Origin: an uncultured Campylobacter sp.
Lineage (GTDB): Bacteria > Campylobacterota > Campylobacteria > Campylobacterales > Campylobacteraceae
DNA length: 64,000 bases
Direction of reading: 5' to 3'
Assembly: GCF_938017775.1 (NCBI RefSeq)
Contig: NZ_CALIIU010000038.1
Span: forward strand, 1 to 64,000
Positions within the stretch are counted from its first letter, which is position 1, and each line of letters starts with the position of its first letter. Under the pieces are notes generated by a model. It was not told the DNA's origin and searched no databases. It saw only the letters and a list, made by a program, of their open reading frames with translations. Positions 7,282 to 18,441 of this stretch are shown here, piece after piece. The position numbers were made by a program, and so were the translations under genes.

Positions 7282-7857
7282 GCTTCGGCACAAAATTTCT
7301 ACGATCACCTGCGGCAATAGCTCATGCTCGATCTCGTGGATTTTGGCCTCATAAGCCTCAAGGCTCATTCCCGCGCTCTTTTCAAACGCGCGCTGAGCGA
7401 TGATCGCGCCGCCGTCAAGCTCCTCGCTGACCCAGTGCACGCTCACGCCGCCCACTTTCATATCGCTCTCGAAGCTCTGCTCTATCGCATGCGCGCCCTT
7501 AAAAAGCGGCAGCAGCGACGGGTGCAGGTTTATCGCGCGAACCCTGCTCGTAAAAACGGGCGTGAGAATCCTCATAAAGCCCGCGAGTACCGTAAGCTCC
7601 GCGCCGCTTTTTTCGATCTCGCGCACGAGCGCGGCGTCGAATTCCTCGCGGCTAGCGAAGTCTTTGTGATTTAGGATCACGCTTTTTAGACCGAATTTTG
7701 CGGCCTTTGCTATGCCTCCCGCGTCCGCTTTGTTGCTTAGCGTTAGCACGACCTTGATCTTGGTTTCGCCAAAAACCTTGCCGTGCAGCTTCTGCAAGAT
7801 CGCCTCTAAATTTGAGCCGCTGCCGCTAAAAAGCACGGCGAGCTTTTTCACAACCAT
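7279..7857 (-). CDS. purN: phosphoribosylglycinamide formyltransferase
   Basis: A 192-residue enzyme that transfers a formyl group from 10-formyl-tetrahydrofolate to GAR, the third step of de novo purine synthesis. The phosphate-binding loop SGSGSN is at 11-16. The catalytic Asn-His pair is in INLHPSLLP (N110, H112), and the assisting Asp is D148 in ELDGG. Length is normal for the short PurN type. It overlaps the end of the upstream nnr gene by ten bases, so the two are probably co-transcribed. purD, another gene of the pathway, is 22 kb away. Confidence 0.95.
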   Translation of the reverse strand: MVVKKLAVLFSGSGSNLEAILQKLHGKVFGETKIKVVLTLSNKADAGGIAKAAKFGLKSVILNHKDFASREEFDAALVREIEKSGAELTVLAGFMRILTPVFTSRVRAINLHPSLLPLFKGAHAIEQSFESDMKVGGVSVHWVSEELDGGAIIAQRAFEKSAGMSLEAYEAKIHEIEHELLPQVIVEILCRS

Positions 7858-9509
7858 TTTACCTCCTCGATGAGATCGAGCGGACTTAGAGCGTAGGAGT
7901 TTTTGGCGAAGGCTCGCGCGGCGAGTGCGTGGGCTAGGACGCCGCAGATTGAGGCTTGCAGAGGCGAGTAATGTTGCGCGAGCAGCCCGCCGATGAGCCC
8001 TGCGAGTACGTCGCCGCTGCCGCCTTTTGCGAGCGCGGCGCTTCCCTTGTCGCAGACATAAATGACGCCAGCTTGCGCGATGAGCGTGTTTGCGCCCTTT
8101 AACACGAGTACGCCGCTAAATTTCTCGCTCCATGCCCGCGCAAGCTCGAAGCGCCGCTCTTGTAGCTCGCTCACGCTAAGATCCGCGATACCTGCGATCT
8201 TTAAAAGCGAGCAAAACTCCTTTGGATGGGGCGTTAGGATTAAATTTGAATTGGCGTTTAGTAAGCTTAAAATTTCGCTCTCGTAGCACAGATCGGCGTC
8301 GATGACGCAGCTTTTGTCCCGCAGCGCGGCAAGATCGATCTTTTGCTCTCCGAGGCCGCAGCCGCAGACTACCACCCGCGCTGCATTGAATGAGCTTTTT
8401 TGCATCAAAATCGGGCTTAAGTTTAACGGCTCATCGCTAACGACGCTAACGAGCCCGCTGCCGATCGCGTGAGCCGCTAGAGCCGCCATCTGCGCCGCTC
8501 CGCTCATCTGTCCGCTTACGACGTAGGTGTGCCCGAAGTCGCCCTTGTTGGTGTTTTGCTTCGTGCGCAGCGGCAGCCTCAGATCGCTTTTTTGAAGCAG
8601 AAAATATTCGCTCTGCTCCTCAAAATTTGAGCGCGAAATTCCAAGATTTGCGACCTTGATCCGCCCTACATAATCCTTCGCCGCATCCGAAAACAGCGCG
8701 AGTTTGAGCGCTCCCATCGCGATCGTCAAATCCGCGCAAAATGCACCGTCTAAAACGCGCCCGCTCTTATCGATGCCGCTTGGGATATCGACTGCGATTT
8801 TTAGGGATTTCGTGCCGTTTGCGAGAGATAAAATTTCACAAATTTCAGCGCTTAAGGCTTTGTTCAAACCGCTGCCGAAAATCCCGTCGATTATGCAGTC
8901 TGCGCTTATAATTTCATCGCGCAGGACGCTCGGTTTGCCGCATTCGTTGCCTAGCTTGCCGAAATCGCTGCCGTGCTCCGTGGTTTTAAATTTAGCGCTC
9001 GTAAATTTTAAGTCCTTAAATTTTACGCATAGTTTATCGCCGCCGCCCGAAATGTCCGCGCCGCTTAGGCTTTCGCGCTCGCGCTGCGGCTCGCTCGCGC
9101 CAGCGTCTTTTAAATAGGAGCCGCTTGCACTTTCATGCGCGCAGACATCCCTGCTAGACGCGCTGTCTGCGTGCCCGTAAGCGTCTTTTGTGCTTGCGAT
9201 GTCGATAAGCTTAACGCTCGCAGCCCGCGCCGCATCAGCTTGAAATTTACCTGCCGCGCTTCTGTTTTGAAGCACGCAAAGCGCGGTGCAGCTAAAATCG
9301 CCGCTTAGCCTTCGCAGCGCCGCCATCGCGTCGGCGCCGTTGTTTCCGCCGCCGCAAAGCGCCAAAACGCGCGAACCCTTTTTGAGCCGCTTTCTGATCT
9401 CGCTCTCGATCCTGCCAGCGGCGTTTTCCATTAAAATTTGCTCGCTAAGCCCAAATTTCGCACTAGCTCGCGCGTCGAGCTCCTCGGTGCTAAAGAAAAT
9501 TTTTTTCAA
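7848..9509 (-). CDS. nnr: bifunctional NAD(P)H-hydrate epimerase / ADP-dependent dehydratase
   Basis: A 553-residue fusion of the YjeF N-terminal epimerase (GGGNNGADA at 53-61, IIDGIFGSGL near 206-215) and the C-terminal ribokinase-like dehydratase (GGSGDVLAGLIGGLL near the end). It repairs hydrated NADH and NADPH. The family is usually about 450-500 residues. The excess comes from a hydrophilic Ser/Ala/Lys-rich stretch at about 105-193 that interrupts the epimerase domain between two strands and has no family counterpart. It lies between comM and purN with short overlaps on both sides. Confidence 0.9.
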   Translation of the reverse strand: MKKIFFSTEELDARASAKFGLSEQILMENAAGRIESEIRKRLKKGSRVLALCGGGNNGADAMAALRRLSGDFSCTALCVLQNRSAAGKFQADAARAASVKLIDIASTKDAYGHADSASSRDVCAHESASGSYLKDAGASEPQRERESLSGADISGGGDKLCVKFKDLKFTSAKFKTTEHGSDFGKLGNECGKPSVLRDEIISADCIIDGIFGSGLNKALSAEICEILSLANGTKSLKIAVDIPSGIDKSGRVLDGAFCADLTIAMGALKLALFSDAAKDYVGRIKVANLGISRSNFEEQSEYFLLQKSDLRLPLRTKQNTNKGDFGHTYVVSGQMSGAAQMAALAAHAIGSGLVSVVSDEPLNLSPILMQKSSFNAARVVVCGCGLGEQKIDLAALRDKSCVIDADLCYESEILSLLNANSNLILTPHPKEFCSLLKIAGIADLSVSELQERRFELARAWSEKFSGVLVLKGANTLIAQAGVIYVCDKGSAALAKGGSGDVLAGLIGGLLAQHYSPLQASICGVLAHALAARAFAKNSYALSPLDLIEEVKWL

Positions 9510-11023
9510 ATTTCGCTCCTTATGCGAAAGCTAAGAGCCTCTAAAATATGCGCCTTGGCGATGATCTCGGCGCCTGCTAGATCGGCGATCGTGCGCGCGA
9601 GTTTTAGCGTCTTATTCACGCCGCGCTGCGAAAGATCGTAGCGGGTGATCGCCGTTTGCAAAACCTCTCGCGCAGCGCTTTCGCAGACGCAAAATTTTTC
9701 GGTCTCCTCGTCGCGTAGCTTTGCGTTTAGCTCGCTCTGTCCGCGAGCCTTTTGCGCGCGAAACGCCCGCAGCACCGCATCTGCCATCTCCTCGCTGCAA
9801 ACGTCGCTTCTGTCGTCCGCGCCGATCTCGTCCATCGCGACGTATATGTCGATGCGATCGAGCAGCGGCGCGGAGATCGTGTTTTTGTAGCGCCTGATGT
9901 CGTTTAGCGAGCAGGTGCAGGTTAGGTTTTTGGAGAATAAATTTCCGCACGGGCAGGGGTTTTGCGCCGCGACGAAGATAAATTTCGTTTGGTATTCGAC
10001 CTTGGAATTTACGCGCGAAATCAGAATTCTATTATCCTCCAGCGGCTCGCGCAGGCTTTCTAAAATTTGCTTGCCGAAGTGCGGCAGCTCGTCGAAAAAC
10101 AGCTCGCCGCCGTTTGCAAGCGCGACCTCGCCGATCTTTGCGCCGCTACTGCCGCCGCCGAAAATCGAGCTGCGCGTGCTGGTGTGGTGCGGCGAGCGAA
10201 AGGGACGTAGCGCGCTAAAATCGACGTCTTTGTTATTTAACGACTCGTAGGCGCACGAGAGCAGCACTTCGCCCAGGCTCTGCGGCGGTAGAATTCTGGC
10301 TATCCGCTTGGCGCACATGCTTTTGCCGCAGCCTGGGCTGCCCTCAAAGAGGATGTTGTGCATACCGCACGCGGCGATCAGGCTCGCGCGCTTGGCGCGC
10401 TTTTGCCCTTTGACGTCTTTGAAATCGAGCGAAAAATCGCGGTTGGGGACGTAAGCTTGCCCGCCAATCTCCACTACGTTTTTAAAAAGCGGATGGGTTT
10501 CTCGCATGAGCCTACTTGCGGCGAACTCCTCGTCTAAAAAAAATCTGACCGCGTCGCTTAGGCTATCCACCGCATACACGTCGTAGTTTGGGATCGTGCA
10601 GGCCTTTAGAGCTATGCTTTGCGGCACTAAAATTTTAGCGCGCCTCACCTTCGTGCTTAAAAAAAGCAGGATCGAAAAGAGGCTCGCCGTGCTCTTTAGG
10701 CTGCCGTCTAAACCGAGCTCGCCGAAGACGAAAAAATCGCCGTCGATGCGCTCTTTTTGCAGCGCGATGAGAAGCGCGATCGCAAGATCGAAGTGCGAGC
10801 CGTTTTTGGGCGTGTCGGAGGGGGAGAGATTTATGATGATTTTGGATGCGGGAAATTTAAAATTTAGGCTCATAAGCGCCGCTTTTACGCGACTTTCGCT
10901 CTCTTTTATCGTAGCGCCCGCAAGGCCAACGATATTAAATCCAGGCAGTCCCCGCACGAATGTCGACTCGACCTCTACGGGGATCAGTGCATCCGTGAAG
11001 GCAGCGCATTTTAGGGATTTCAT
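9506..11023 (-). CDS. comM: YifB/ComM family AAA+ ATPase
   Basis: A 505-residue protein with the Lon-like N-terminal domain (VRGLPGFNIVG at 23-33), the Walker A motif GSPGCGKS at 228-235, Walker B in GELFFDELPHF and a C-terminal Mg-chelatase-like region. ComM is a hexameric helicase that promotes branch migration during natural transformation, which fits a naturally transformable genus. Length is standard. It overlaps def upstream and nnr downstream by four bases each, so it is part of a compact minus-strand cluster. Confidence 0.93.
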   Translation of the reverse strand: MKSLKCAAFTDALIPVEVESTFVRGLPGFNIVGLAGATIKESESRVKAALMSLNFKFPASKIIINLSPSDTPKNGSHFDLAIALLIALQKERIDGDFFVFGELGLDGSLKSTASLFSILLFLSTKVRRAKILVPQSIALKACTIPNYDVYAVDSLSDAVRFFLDEEFAASRLMRETHPLFKNVVEIGGQAYVPNRDFSLDFKDVKGQKRAKRASLIAACGMHNILFEGSPGCGKSMCAKRIARILPPQSLGEVLLSCAYESLNNKDVDFSALRPFRSPHHTSTRSSIFGGGSSGAKIGEVALANGGELFFDELPHFGKQILESLREPLEDNRILISRVNSKVEYQTKFIFVAAQNPCPCGNLFSKNLTCTCSLNDIRRYKNTISAPLLDRIDIYVAMDEIGADDRSDVCSEEMADAVLRAFRAQKARGQSELNAKLRDEETEKFCVCESAAREVLQTAITRYDLSQRGVNKTLKLARTIADLAGAEIIAKAHILEALSFRIRSEI

Positions 11024-11538
11024 TTCGATTTTTCTTTTAGACTTTTTTTGAATTCTTTATCAAATTTTTTGCGTTTGTTGTATCCGATGCGCTCGATGAA
11101 AAGATGTCCGTCGAGGTGATCTATCTCGTGCTGGATACAGACGGCTAGCAGCTCGCTAGCGCCTATTTGCTGGGTATTGCCGGCGCGGTCTTGAAACTGC
11201 ACCGTGATAAACTCGGCGCGCGTGACGTCCTCGTAAAAGCCCGGTACCGAGAGGCAGCCCTCCTGGAATACGACCTCGCCTTCCTTTTTTAAAATTTGCG
11301 GATTGATGATCTCGATGAGGTCTTTTTTATCTTGGATTTTTTCCTCATTGGCTAAATTTATAATCAAAGCGCGCACGGGCCTGCCTACCTGGATGGCGGC
11401 AAGGCCTATGCCGTTTTTTGCGATCATCGTCTCATACATATCGTCTAAAAGCTCGCCCAGTGCCGCGTCGAATTTCACGACCTCGGTCGATCTTTGGTAT
11501 AGCTTTTTATTCGGATAGGTAAGGACATCCAGGATCAT
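11020..11538 (-). CDS. def: peptide deformylase
   Basis: A 172-residue metalloenzyme that removes the formyl group from the initiator methionine of new proteins. All three family motifs are present: GIGLAAIQ, EGCLSVPG (metal Cys) and QHEIDHLDG (two metal His and the catalytic Glu). It starts directly after clpP, and the tig-clpP-def order places three nascent-protein handling functions together, as in other Campylobacter. Confidence 0.97.
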   Translation of the reverse strand: MILDVLTYPNKKLYQRSTEVVKFDAALGELLDDMYETMIAKNGIGLAAIQVGRPVRALIINLANEEKIQDKKDLIEIINPQILKKEGEVVFQEGCLSVPGFYEDVTRAEFITVQFQDRAGNTQQIGASELLAVCIQHEIDHLDGHLFIERIGYNKRKKFDKEFKKSLKEKSK

Positions 11539-12123
11539 CTATTTAAAGCTCTTTTGAAGTACTTGATCGATCAAGCCGTATTGCACGGCATCCTCGGCGC
11601 TCATGAAAAAGTCGCGATCGGTGTCCTTTTCGACCTGCGCGAGATCTTTGCCGGAATTTTGCGAAAGGATGTTATTTAAAATTTCTTTCATTCGTAAAAT
11701 TTCTTTGGCTTGGATCTCGATGTCGGTAGCTTGGCCCTGCGCGCCGCCAAGGGGCTGGTGGATCATTATGCGCGAGTTTGGAAGCGCGTAGCGTTTGCCT
11801 TTGGCGCCGCAGCTTAGCAAAAACGCTCCCATCGACGCCGCTTGACCGATACAGATCGTGCTTACGTCGGGTTTGATATAATTCATCGTGTCATAAATGC
11901 TAAATCCGCTCGTAACCACGCCGCCCGGGGAGTTGATGTATAGATAGATATCCTTATCCGGATCCTCCGCTTCCAAAAACAGAAGCTGCGCGACGATCGA
12001 GCTTGCCACTGCGTCGTCAATCTCGCCGCTAAGCATTACGATACGGTCTTTTAGCAGCCTCGAGTAGATGTCGTAGCTGCGCTCTCCGCGACTAGTTTGT
12101 TCGATAACGTAAGGAATCACCAT
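11539..12123 (-). CDS. clpP: ATP-dependent Clp protease proteolytic subunit
   Basis: A 194-residue serine peptidase that forms the 14-subunit chamber used with ClpX or ClpA. The catalytic serine is S97 in GQAASMGAF and the histidine is H122 in [10 protein letters not shown]. The oxyanion-hole segment NSPGG is present. Length is normal. It follows tig without a gap and is followed by def without a gap. Confidence 0.97.
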   Translation of the reverse strand: MVIPYVIEQTSRGERSYDIYSRLLKDRIVMLSGEIDDAVASSIVAQLLFLEAEDPDKDIYLYINSPGGVVTSGFSIYDTMNYIKPDVSTICIGQAASMGAFLLSCGAKGKRYALPNSRIMIHQPLGGAQGQATDIEIQAKEILRMKEILNNILSQNSGKDLAQVEKDTDRDFFMSAEDAVQYGLIDQVLQKSFK

Positions 12124-13437
12124 CTATTCGCCCTTCTCTTCTTTTTTGCCCTGCTTTGAGAAAATATCGTTAAATAGCTTCTCCTCTATAAGTGCCATTT
12201 TAACGGCCGGCAGCATGCCGTTGTTGCGGTATCTATTTAGATGCTCCTTCGGATCGGCGCCGTATGTGTAGGCCTCCATATAGACCGCTTGGACGAGCTC
12301 CTGATCGCTCACGTCGATATTGCGTTTTTTGGCTAGCTCGTCTATTAAGAATGTAAGTTTTACGCTGTTTTCGGCAGCCTTTCTAAACTCTTCGCGCTTT
12401 TTATCCAGGGCGTCTTTGTTGTTTTTAAATTCCTCGATCTGCTCTTTTGAAAAGCCGCTCCAGGCGTTGTTAAACTGCAAATTTATCTCCTGCTCAACGA
12501 TCGCTTTTGGAAGCGCGAAGTTAAATTTCTCGGCGAGCGCATCGGCAAATTTAGGCTTTAGATCCTCGTTTATCAGCTTTTGAAGCTTATCGTTTTTGAT
12601 GCGCTCTTTGATGCGCGCTTCAAATTTCTCCTTGCTCGGCTCTTTCTCGCCCGGAAGGGCTTGCTTTAGCTCCTCCTCGCCGAGCTCTTTGGCAGGTTTT
12701 TTAGCCTGAATTTCATGAAGCTTGACTTTAAAAATCGCGTCCTTGCCGGCTAAGCTTTTCGCGCCGTAATTCTGCGGAAATTTAACCGCTACGTCGCGCT
12801 CCTCGCCCACTCTAAGCCCGATCATACCGTCTTCAAAGCCAGGGATAAATTGATTTGAGCCGATTTGAAGTACGTAGTCCTCGGCCTTGCCGCCGTCGAA
12901 TGGCTTGCCGTCCACGAAGCCTTCGAAATCAAATTTTGCAAAATCGTCTTTGGCTAGAATTTTTTTGTTGGTTTTAGAAAGCGGAGCGATCATCTGCAAA
13001 AATTCCGCTACTTTCTCGTCGATCTCTTTTTGAGTAACGCGCGGGCTGCTAAATTTAGGGATCAGCTCCTCGTACCCCTCGACGCTAACCTCCGGTCTGA
13101 AAGAAATTTCGATCTCGACATCGATGTCACCTTCTTTTTCGTCAAATTTAGAAAAGACCGGCTCGGATAAAATTTCATCTTGTTTTTTCTTTAAAATTTT
13201 AAGAGACTGATCGATCATATCTTTAAGAAGCTCCTGCTTTGCATCGCCCTCAAGCTGCTTGCCGTATCGCTTCAAAACCACTGCGGTAGGCACTTTACCC
13301 TGTCTGAATCCGTCGATTCTTAGCTGCTTGGAGGCCTTTTTGGCTAGCTCTTCTACTTTGGCTGCGATCTGCTTTGCTTCGATCTTGCTCGCAGCTACCG
13401 CATTCGCGGCGTCTTTCATTTTTGCTTTTACTTCCAT
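12124..13437 (-). CDS. tig: trigger factor
   Basis: A 437-residue ribosome-bound chaperone and peptidyl-prolyl isomerase. The ribosome-binding loop region is near residues 43-55 ([12 protein letters not shown]). The FKBP domain begins near [15 protein letters not shown] at about residue 160. A long helical, charged C-terminal substrate-binding arm follows. It is the first gene of the tig-clpP-def-comM-nnr-purN run and is divergent from folE, the arrangement also known from C. jejuni. Confidence 0.96.
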   Translation of the reverse strand: MEVKAKMKDAANAVAASKIEAKQIAAKVEELAKKASKQLRIDGFRQGKVPTAVVLKRYGKQLEGDAKQELLKDMIDQSLKILKKKQDEILSEPVFSKFDEKEGDIDVEIEISFRPEVSVEGYEELIPKFSSPRVTQKEIDEKVAEFLQMIAPLSKTNKKILAKDDFAKFDFEGFVDGKPFDGGKAEDYVLQIGSNQFIPGFEDGMIGLRVGEERDVAVKFPQNYGAKSLAGKDAIFKVKLHEIQAKKPAKELGEEELKQALPGEKEPSKEKFEARIKERIKNDKLQKLINEDLKPKFADALAEKFNFALPKAIVEQEINLQFNNAWSGFSKEQIEEFKNNKDALDKKREEFRKAAENSVKLTFLIDELAKKRNIDVSDQELVQAVYMEAYTYGADPKEHLNRYRNNGMLPAVKMALIEEKLFNDIFSKQGKKEEKGE

Positions 13438-13729
13438 AAAATTCCTTTAGAAAATTTAAAAATAGCTCGTAATATATCAAAAAATTTCTTATTTAAAGTA
13501 TAAATTCCTAAAATTTACCGAGCCTAAGCGGCTCGCGGCTTTTAAATTTTAAAATTTTAAGAGCCCGCCTTGAAATTTAAAGCGGGACTAAGGCTAAAAT
13601 TTTACCGATACGTTAAACATAAACTGCCGCGCGTAGCTCGAAATTTTAATCGAAATTTTAAAATTCATCAGCGTTATAAAAGGCGTTTTTGAGTAATATC
13701 GCGCATCGATCTTTAAGGAATTGCTAAAA

Positions 13730-14314
13730 ATGGACGAAAAAAGCCGAGCTAAATTTGAAAACTGCGTGTCGCAGATGCTTGAAATTTTAGGCGAGGATCC
13801 GAAGCGCGACGGGCTTGCGAAGACGCCCGAGCGCGTGGCTAAAGCCTATGAGTTTCTAACTAGCGGCTACGAGCTGGATCCAAAAGAAATTTTAAACGAC
13901 GCGCTGTTTGAGAGCAGCAACAACGAGATGGTTTTGATAAAAGATATAGAATTTTATAGCCTCTGCGAGCACCATCTGCTGCCGATCATCGGGCGTGCAC
14001 ACGTCGCGTATATCCCGAATAAAAAGGTCGTAGGGCTTAGTAAAATTCCGCGTATGGTAAATATTTTCGCGCGCAGGCTGCAGATCCAAGAGCAGCTTAC
14101 CGAGCAGATCGCAAGCGCAATCCAAGAGGTGATCCATCCGCTCGGCGTGGGCGTGGTGCTGCAGGCGCGGCACATGTGCATGGAGATGCGCGGCGTGCAA
14201 AAGATCAACTCGACCACGACTACGTCGGCGCTTAGGGGACTTTTTATCAGCCGAAACGATACGCGCAAGGAATTTTTCGATCTAATAAATTCTCCGAAAA
14301 CTTTTGGTTTTTAA
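13730..14314 (+). CDS. folE: GTP cyclohydrolase I
   Basis: A 194-residue enzyme that converts GTP to dihydroneopterin triphosphate, the first step of folate synthesis. The zinc ligands are in [12 protein letters not shown] and in [10 protein letters not shown], and the C-terminal TTTTSALRG block is typical. I chose ATG at 13730 because AAGGA lies about ten bases before it; an in-frame TTG nine bases earlier overlaps that spacing and is less likely. The gene is divergent from tig across about 290 bases. Confidence 0.96.
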   Translation: MDEKSRAKFENCVSQMLEILGEDPKRDGLAKTPERVAKAYEFLTSGYELDPKEILNDALFESSNNEMVLIKDIEFYSLCEHHLLPIIGRAHVAYIPNKKVVGLSKIPRMVNIFARRLQIQEQLTEQIASAIQEVIHPLGVGVVLQARHMCMEMRGVQKINSTTTTSALRGLFISRNDTRKEFFDLINSPKTFGF

Positions 14315-14396
14315 AACGGCAAGCGTTAAAGAAAAATTTAGCAATTATGTTATATTATCGTGCGAAATTGATAAAAGAGCGAAATTGTCTGATTAA

Positions 14397-15626
<1,230 letters not shown>

Positions 15627-15629
15627 AAA

Positions 15630-16631
15630 ATGGCAAAAAATAGTTTGATAAACGGCTCAATCTGGGAGCAGTACTCGCAAAAAGTGCAGGAGCGTATGAA
15701 TAATCCTCGCTATATGGGCGAGATTACCGAAGAGGAGGCGAAAGCCAAGGGAGCCAAACTCGTGGTCGCGGACTTCGGCGCCGAGAGCTGCGGCGATGCG
15801 GTGCGGCTGTATTGGCTGATCGATCCTAAGACTGATAGAATTTTAGACGCTAAATTTAAAAGCTTTGGCTGCGGCACCGCGATTGCGAGTTCGGATACGA
15901 TGGCTGAGCTTTGTATCGGAAAGACCGTCGATCAAGCGGTAAAGATTACAAATTTAGACGTAGAGCACGCGATGCGCGATAATCCCGACGAGCCCGCCGT
16001 ACCGCCGCAAAAGATGCACTGCTCGGTAATGGCATACGACGTTATCAAGCAGGCTGCGGCGAATTATAAGGGCGTCGATCCCGCGCATTTCGAGGACGAG
16101 ATCATCGTGTGCGACTGCGCGCGCGTGAGCCTCGGCACGATCAAAGAGGTGATCCGCCTAAACGACCTTCACACGGTCGAAGAGATCACGCAATACACCA
16201 AAGCGGGCGCGTTTTGCAAATCCTGCGTGCGTCCGGGCGGGCACGAGGAGAAGGACTACTATCTGGTCGATATTTTAAAGCAAACCAGAGAGGAGATGGA
16301 GCGAGAGAGGCTTCAGGCCCAAGCCGAGGCGAGTGCCGCCACTAGCGTGAAAGCGGGAGCTGAGATGAGCTTTGAGCAGTTAAATTTAATCGGTAAATTT
16401 AAAGCGGTCGAAGGGGTGCTTGACGAGGATATCCGTCCGATGCTTCAGATGGACGGCGGCAATCTCGATGTCATCGACATCAAGCCTGCAGACGACGGCA
16501 AAACGGACATCTATATCCGCTACCTAGGCGCTTGCAGCGGCTGCGCCAGCGGTGCGAGCGGCACATTATACGCGATCGAAAATGTTTTGCAAGAAAACCT
16601 TAGCCCAAACATCCGCGTAATGCCGATCTAG
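15630..16631 (+). CDS. nifU: Fe-S cluster assembly scaffold NifU
   Basis: A 333-residue modular scaffold. The N-terminal IscU-like domain (GAESCGDAV, FGCGTAIASSD, MHCSV) holds the three cluster cysteines. The central bacterioferritin-associated ferredoxin domain has CDCARVSLG and CKSCVRPGG. The C-terminal Nfu domain has the GACSGCASG cluster motif near residue 306. It forms an operon with nifS four bases upstream and receives sulfur from it. The three-domain length is normal for the NIF type. Confidence 0.96.
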   Translation: MAKNSLINGSIWEQYSQKVQERMNNPRYMGEITEEEAKAKGAKLVVADFGAESCGDAVRLYWLIDPKTDRILDAKFKSFGCGTAIASSDTMAELCIGKTVDQAVKITNLDVEHAMRDNPDEPAVPPQKMHCSVMAYDVIKQAAANYKGVDPAHFEDEIIVCDCARVSLGTIKEVIRLNDLHTVEEITQYTKAGAFCKSCVRPGGHEEKDYYLVDILKQTREEMERERLQAQAEASAATSVKAGAEMSFEQLNLIGKFKAVEGVLDEDIRPMLQMDGGNLDVIDIKPADDGKTDIYIRYLGACSGCASGASGTLYAIENVLQENLSPNIRVMPI

Positions 16632-17040
16632 GGCTATTACTGCTACGTTTGCATCTTAGCTTAGTCTTACGAAATTTTAAGAGCTTAAGCTTCTGCGCAA
16701 CAGCGGAGCTAAATTTCGCCCCTTAGCTAAATTCGCAATTAGACGCTAAATCTGCGTAGAATTTCGCCGTTTGCTTTTAAGAATATCGTAAATTTTGCTA
16801 AGGTTTTCTAGCGTGAAATCCATCCGTAGATTTTGTCTATAAAATTTAATTAAAAGAGCTTCTTTTTTCGCTCGTGCAAGTTTTTTATGAGATTTCGTTT
16901 GTAAATTGGACATAGAATTTCTCCGCGAATTTCATCTTTTCATAAATTTAGATGAAAATGCGCCATAAATCGCAGAATTTTAGCTGGCTATAATTTCTTT
17001 TTATTATAATTGCGCCTTATTTCAACTAAAAGGGGAGCAA
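16632..17040. other. intergenic region, no gene seen
   Basis: AT-rich 409-base gap between nifU and the PEB1-like gene, full of AAATTT-type words. The only functional elements I can support are the two TATAAT boxes near its right end. Confidence 0.5.
16989..17010 (+). promoter_or_regulatory. two overlapping -10 boxes for the binding-protein gene
   Basis: TATAAT occurs at 16989-16994 and again at 17005-17010, both with plausible spacing to the ATG at 17041. Upstream DNA is AT-rich and lacks a clear -35 box, as is usual in Campylobacter. Confidence 0.5.
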
Positions 17041-17829
17041 ATGAAAGTATTTGTTTTGGCGGCTCTACTACTTGGTTTTCTATCTGCAAATTCTTTGGAT
17101 CAGATCAAAAAGGATAGGCTCGTTCGTATAGGTGTATATAACGATCAGCCGCCGTTTAGTGCGCTCGTAGACGGCAAATATAGGGGATTTGAGATTGCTC
17201 TTGGCGAAAAGCTCGGTAAGGAGATTTTCGGCGATAATCCTGGCAAGGTAAAATTTATCCCGATCACGGCTTCAAGGCGCATTAGCGCTTTACAGCGCAA
17301 TGAAGCGGATATGGTGATTGCGACCTTTACTCCGACGCCCGCGCGAGCGAAAAAAATAGATTTTTCGGAGCCTTATTTTAAGGTGCAGGTAGGTGTGCTA
17401 GCCAAAAAAGACGAAAATGTCACGAGCTTCGATCAGCTGCGCAAAAAGAGGATTTTTGTCATCAAACACTCTCCTATTCACAATTTCTTACGCAAAGCGG
17501 GCTTTAGAAAGAATTTAAACTTTTGCGCCAGCTCGGCTAAATGCTACCGCGCTTTCAAAAGGGCGAAAAATGCCGTGCATGTCGATGATAATCTAATCCT
17601 GCACGCATACGCGATCATCGATAATAAATCGCAGGTTGCTTTAGATGGTCTAGGTAAGCAAACTTACAACGCAATCGCCGTGCAGAAGGGCAATAATGCG
17701 CTGCTAGAGCTAATCAATAAATCTTTAGCAGGACTAAAAAAAGATGGATTTTTGGATAAGACCTTTGATGATACGCTCGGGATTTTCTATCACGGCACGA
17801 TCGATAAGAAGGAATTCTTGGTTGAATAA
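17041..17829 (+). CDS. PEB1-like periplasmic amino acid-binding protein
   Basis: A 262-residue exported protein with a signal peptide (cleavage near residue 16-18) and a family 3 solute-binding fold. VRIGVYNDQPPFS begins the first lobe, and RISALQRNEADMVIATFTPTPARAKKIDFSEPYF is the signature region. Such proteins deliver amino acids such as aspartate or glutamate to an ABC transporter. No permease or ATPase gene is adjacent, so it must work with a transporter encoded elsewhere. Two -10 boxes upstream suggest strong separate transcription. Confidence 0.88.
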   Translation: MKVFVLAALLLGFLSANSLDQIKKDRLVRIGVYNDQPPFSALVDGKYRGFEIALGEKLGKEIFGDNPGKVKFIPITASRRISALQRNEADMVIATFTPTPARAKKIDFSEPYFKVQVGVLAKKDENVTSFDQLRKKRIFVIKHSPIHNFLRKAGFRKNLNFCASSAKCYRAFKRAKNAVHVDDNLILHAYAIIDNKSQVALDGLGKQTYNAIAVQKGNNALLELINKSLAGLKKDGFLDKTFDDTLGIFYHGTIDKKEFLVE

Positions 17830-18441
17830 AATTTCGTGCAGAATTTAATTCGTGCGTTTGACTTCCGCGTAAAATTCAGTTCATTGTAATGATGGAGCGA
17901 GAAAAATACGTTGCGGGCTTAATTTGCTTTTAGAATTCGGTCTTGATTTTGCTTGCCTCTACTAAAACGCAAATTTTATCGAAATTGGTGAGGCTATTTA
18001 AAACGCGCGCACCACTAGCGCGGAATTCCATTTTCTGAAGTAAAATTTTTAAGCGATTTGGCTGTATTTAAAATTTACGCAACTTTTATAGAGCTCGTTT
18101 TAATTTTGCGTCTCACAAAACCCGCGCTAACTTATAAAATTCTATTTTTAGCTTTAAATACTTGCTTTCCCGCTACAGCTTTATGATTTAAATTTTAAAA
18201 ATTCCTCTAAAAGGAGCTAAACTCCCAAGCGCTATTGCCGCCTCGGTATGGAGAATTTAAAATTTACGCCCTACATCAAAGACAAATTTTATGCAAAGTA
18301 GGCGCCAAATGAGCAGGCGGAGCAAATAATTTCAAATTTAGCGGCGCCTGTCTTATCGGGTGCCGCGAAGCTGCATTTTATAAAGACGCGGCGAATACAA
18401 AAAATGGTCGTAAAAATTTTACCTCAAGAGCCAATCCCGAT
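17830..18441. other. intergenic region, no gene seen
   Basis: These 612 bases lie between two convergent genes. I see only short frames without ribosome binding sites and many AAATTT-type words. No RNA gene or clear repeat was recognised. Confidence 0.5.
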
